Of a stretch of 6,814 bases of DNA, positions 4,648-6,814 are shown piece by piece (positions within the stretch are counted from its first letter, which is position 1; the number at the start of each line of letters is the position of its first letter). The position numbers were made by a program, and so were the translations under genes. The stretch is from a bacterium (lineage in GTDB: Bacteria > Ratteibacteria > UBA8468): positions 1-6,814 of the forward strand of contig DAOVGU010000259.1 in assembly GCA_030672255.1 (NCBI GenBank), given 5' to 3'. The notes beneath the pieces were generated by a model that did no database searches, was not told where the DNA came from, and saw only the letters and a program-made list of their open reading frames with translations.

Positions 4648-5865
4648 TCAGTCAAACCGATAGATAAGAAGTCCGGCAGGAATCTTTGGATAAAAGTAGG
4701 TTGATTTAGGAGGAAGAATCTTTCTTCTCCCACAGACATCTATCAACTCAACACTCTTGATGGGATTGAGAAAAACAGCAACGCTCTTTCCCTTTTCTTG
4801 ATCAACTCTTTTGATAAGAAGATTCTCATCCTTAGAGTAAAAAATTTCATTACTTTTAAAAAGCCACTCAATCAAAAGTCTATGGGCAATTACAACATCC
4901 AAATATTTAGTTGTTTTCTCTTTAACAAAGTCTTCCATAACCTTCTCATCCTTCAGGATAAGAAGAAAGAACTTTCCCTCTCCTAAATAGAGCCCAAAAC
5001 TGTGTCGCTGAGAATAAGATTGGAGTTGCTTAAAAATCATTCCCTTATTTGTTTTCTTTATTGCAAAAAACCTTCCCATCTTTGCTCTTATCTCCCCGAA
5101 ATTTCTCCTCCCGGGAATAATAAGCCGATGAACAGGAAGAATGGAGAGAGAAGGCGAAGATATGTTGGTAAAATAGCTAAGAACAAAGGAAGAGCTCTTT
5201 TTTTGATTCCTTTGATGAAAAAGAAGAGCGCTCAGGTACCGATGATGCCCATCAGCAATATAGATTCTCTTGCGGTTCATTAAGGAAATTAATTTTCTTA
5301 TCCTGTTCTTTTCAGTCAGGCGCCAGATCTGGTGAAGAATGTCTTCCTCATCTCTAAACTTAAGAAAGGGAATCCTTTTGGCCTCCTTTTTTAACTCTGT
5401 TTCAATTAGCTTCTCTGGATCCTGGTAAAGTGAAAAAATCGGAGAAAAATTTGCCCGGCAATGCCCAAGAAGTTTATATCGATCCTTTCTCCATTGCGGA
5501 AATGTTCTTTCATGAGGGAGAATGGAACCGGCTTTTAAATCCTCCAGTTTTAGAAGTGCCAAAAAACCAAAGCGCTCCCTTTTTTCTCCTTTGACTCTAT
5601 ATCTTTGTTGATAGAGATAGATCGCCTCATTCTTGTCCTGACAGAGGATTTTAGTTCTCTGCCAGGCAACAAAGCATCTCCTTGCCTGGATGTATTTATT
5701 CTTTCCTCTCCCCAGGATAATGCGGATAATATTGTAGGGGCTTTTTTGATAAAACTTCTCTCTCTCCGAATCACTGATAACATCATAGGGAGGAGTAACT
5801 ACATCTTCTAAGTCAATAGTTTTAGCGTTATAAAAGATCCCCTTGAAGGGAGCTATTCTAGCCAC
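4648..5865 (-). CDS. DUF1015 family protein
   Basis: This is a 405-residue soluble protein with the hallmarks of DUF1015 over its whole length: TPPYDVIS at 24-31, PHERT at 117-121, ADGHHRY at 204-210 and LPPKSTYFYPK at 384-394. The length matches the family's usual 400-450 residues, so it looks complete. The start is GTG at 5863-5865, chosen because MARIAPFKG begins exactly where family members begin and because a strong GAGGAG Shine-Dalgarno lies 7 nt upstream. It overlaps the end of the chaperone gene by 8 nt. The biochemical function of DUF1015 is not established to my knowledge. The invariant D-G-H-H-R and H-E-R-T clusters look like an active or ligand site, but that is inference. No membrane segment or signal peptide is visible, so it is likely cytoplasmic. 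The genes on either side encode envelope proteins and give no clear functional hint. Confidence 0.88.
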   Translation of the reverse strand: MARIAPFKGIFYNAKTIDLEDVVTPPYDVISDSEREKFYQKSPYNIIRIILGRGKNKYIQARRCFVAWQRTKILCQDKNEAIYLYQQRYRVKGEKRERFGFLALLKLEDLKAGSILPHERTFPQWRKDRYKLLGHCRANFSPIFSLYQDPEKLIETELKKEAKRIPFLKFRDEEDILHQIWRLTEKNRIRKLISLMNRKRIYIADGHHRYLSALLFHQRNQKKSSSFVLSYFTNISSPSLSILPVHRLIIPGRRNFGEIRAKMGRFFAIKKTNKGMIFKQLQSYSQRHSFGLYLGEGKFFLLILKDEKVMEDFVKEKTTKYLDVVIAHRLLIEWLFKSNEIFYSKDENLLIKRVDQEKGKSVAVFLNPIKSVELIDVCGRRKILPPKSTYFYPKIPAGLLIYRFD

Positions 5866-6571
5866 TTTTTTGCTCCTCGGGAAGCCAGACCTTTATCTTT
5901 GCCTCATTCTTTAAATTTTTATACCAATCGTCGAGAGCCTTTTGGTTTTTTTGAAAAAGGAGAATCTGGCGAATAATTTTTTCATCCACTTCCTTTCCCA
6001 CCTTATTTGCTTTTCTATAATCGATGATTTCTTTATTGGTAACTCCAATATTAAGAGAGGAGAAAACCCTTTCCTGCAATTTTTGCAAGAGTAAAGATTT
6101 CCTCACTTCCTCTTCAATTTGCCTCAATTCATTAGCCGGGATTCTTTCCATTATCCTCCTGAATTTCTCCGTGTTAAATTTACCCTCCTTGTCCAGGAAG
6201 GTAGGATCCTTCTCAATCTGGGCTAAGACCTCGCTATCCTTCACCCGAATTCTTTGCCTCCTTATGGCTTGAGAGAGAATTTTTTCTCTAATAAGTATAT
6301 CCAGAGTCTTTTCTTCTAAATTTAGTTTCTTCGCCTTCTCCTCAGTAAATTTATCGCCGAGAAGATTTCGATAATTACGACTCAACCTCTCCAGAGTAGC
6401 ATAGTATTCCCTTATCGTAATTGGAGCCCCATTTACCTTCGCTACCAGCCCTCTTCCCGGTCCACCTACCCCAATACCTACACCCCACCAGATAAAACTC
6501 GGTACAATCAAGATGGCTAAAATCCAATAGACTCGCTTTAAATTCTTCTTTTTTCTTAAGAACCTAAACAT
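5858..6571 (-). CDS. Membrane-anchored SurA/PpiD-like chaperone lacking a PPIase domain
   Basis: The 237-residue protein starts with a basic stretch and one membrane segment at about residues 14-36, as in PpiD. This is followed by AKVNGAPIT (about 44-52) and a helical SurA_N-type chaperone domain to about residue 185, including the PpiD-like stretch DPTFLDKEGKFNTEKF. The last 40 residues (FQKNQKALDDWYKNLKNEAK) resemble the C-terminal helix that follows the parvulin domain in SurA and PpiD. The parvulin PPIase domain that normally lies between these parts is absent, and the protein is far shorter than SurA (about 430) or PpiD (about 620). It is probably anchored in the inner membrane facing the periplasm, binding unfolded envelope proteins without isomerase activity. 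The ATG at 6571 lies inside the end of rsmI with only a weak GGA upstream, and its TAG overlaps the next gene by 8 nt. The family assignment is firm; the exact client role is inferred. Confidence 0.8.
   Translation of the reverse strand: MFRFLRKKKNLKRVYWILAILIVPSFIWWGVGIGVGGPGRGLVAKVNGAPITIREYYATLERLSRNYRNLLGDKFTEEKAKKLNLEEKTLDILIREKILSQAIRRQRIRVKDSEVLAQIEKDPTFLDKEGKFNTEKFRRIMERIPANELRQIEEEVRKSLLLQKLQERVFSSLNIGVTNKEIIDYRKANKVGKEVDEKIIRQILLFQKNQKALDDWYKNLKNEAKIKVWLPEEQKSG
5873..5878 (-). promoter_or_regulatory. Ribosome binding site of the DUF1015 gene
   Basis: GAGGAG (minus strand) lies 7 nt before the GTG at 5865, within the last codons of the chaperone gene. It is one of the clearest Shine-Dalgarno sites in the window and decides the GTG start. 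Confidence 0.75.
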
Positions 6572-6814
6572 TTTTCCACAATAATGATGAATTCTCCTTT
6601 TGGCTTTTTTTGTTCACAAACCTTTAGCAATTCTGAGATAGAACCGCAAATAACCTCCTCAAATTTCTTTGTTAGTTCTCTACAGATAGTCGCTCTTCTT
6701 TCTCCAAAAATTCCCGAAAGTTCTTCCAGAAGAGAAAGAACCCGAAATGGTGATTCATAGAAGATGAACGTCTCCGAGCGTCGGGAAAGTTCCTCAAGAA
6801 CTTTTTTCCTTTTC
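6556..6814 (-). CDS. rsmI: RsmI, 16S rRNA (cytidine-1402-2'-O)-methyltransferase, C-terminal part
   Basis: This is the 3' end of a gene that continues beyond the right edge. The visible reading frame (from 6813) gives 85 residues and ends with TAA at 6556-6558. Family signatures seen in order are FYESPFR (the usual YESPHR with H changed to F), RELTKKFEE and KGEFIIIVE, all typical of the C-terminal half of RsmI. RsmI uses SAM to 2'-O-methylate C1402 of 16S rRNA in the decoding centre. The family is normally about 280 residues, so roughly the first two thirds, including most of the SAM-binding fold, is missing only because the window ends. The gene overlaps the start of the downstream chaperone gene by 16 nt in another frame, suggesting translational coupling. 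I see no sign of damage in the visible part. Confidence 0.9.
   Translation of the reverse strand, partial: KRKKVLEELSRRSETFIFYESPFRVLSLLEELSGIFGERRATICRELTKKFEEVICGSISELLKVCEQKKPKGEFIIIVEKCLGS

Noticed and set aside
1..6814. CRISPR array, tRNA or rRNA gene
   Set aside because: No regularly spaced direct repeats, tRNA-like cloverleaf or rRNA-like sequence was seen; almost all of the window is protein coding.

Overview
The window is a densely packed run of genes, all on the minus strand, from an AT-rich bacterium. Read in the direction of transcription (right to left) the order is: rsmI (3' end only), a membrane-anchored SurA/PpiD-like chaperone without a PPIase domain, a DUF1015 protein, a membrane-anchored GerMN protein, rpmE (L31), prfA (RF1), a DUF4870/Tic20-like membrane protein, prmC, murA, rpsP (S16), and trmD (5' end only). 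The SurA_N protein and MurA fit a bacterium with a peptidoglycan wall and probably an outer membrane. The mixture of genes resembles uncultured candidate-phylum genomes such as Omnitrophota. That placement is inference from gene content and style, not from a phylogenetic marker analysis.

From 6814 to 1894 the genes overlap or are separated by no more than 27 nt, so they probably form one or a few operons with translational coupling. The functional core concerns translation. RF1 releases the finished peptide, and PrmC methylates the glutamine of the RF1 GGQ motif. L31 and S16 are ribosomal proteins, TrmD makes m1G37 in tRNA, and RsmI modifies C1402 of 16S rRNA. Cell-envelope genes (the chaperone, GerMN, DUF4870, murA) are interleaved with these.

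Two members of the termination pair look unusual. RF1 has no domain I: the only plausible start lies just inside the end of rpmE and gives a 251-residue protein beginning at the conserved central domain. PrmC carries SPPY where the family normally has NPPY.

The only non-coding stretch of size is 1618-1893, between prmC and murA. It is not ordinary spacer. Positions 1627-1848 form a 222-bp island, much richer in G+C than the genes around it, bounded by an 11-bp perfect inverted repeat that extends by a further 4 paired bases, and filled with hairpins. This is the architecture of a MITE-like element or a structured RNA. It abuts two degenerate tandem copies of a 24-bp repeat (1849-1896), whose first three bases form the prmC stop codon. 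From murA to the left edge the genes are again tightly packed, with trmD overlapping rpsP by 11 nt and no rimM or KH-protein gene between them.
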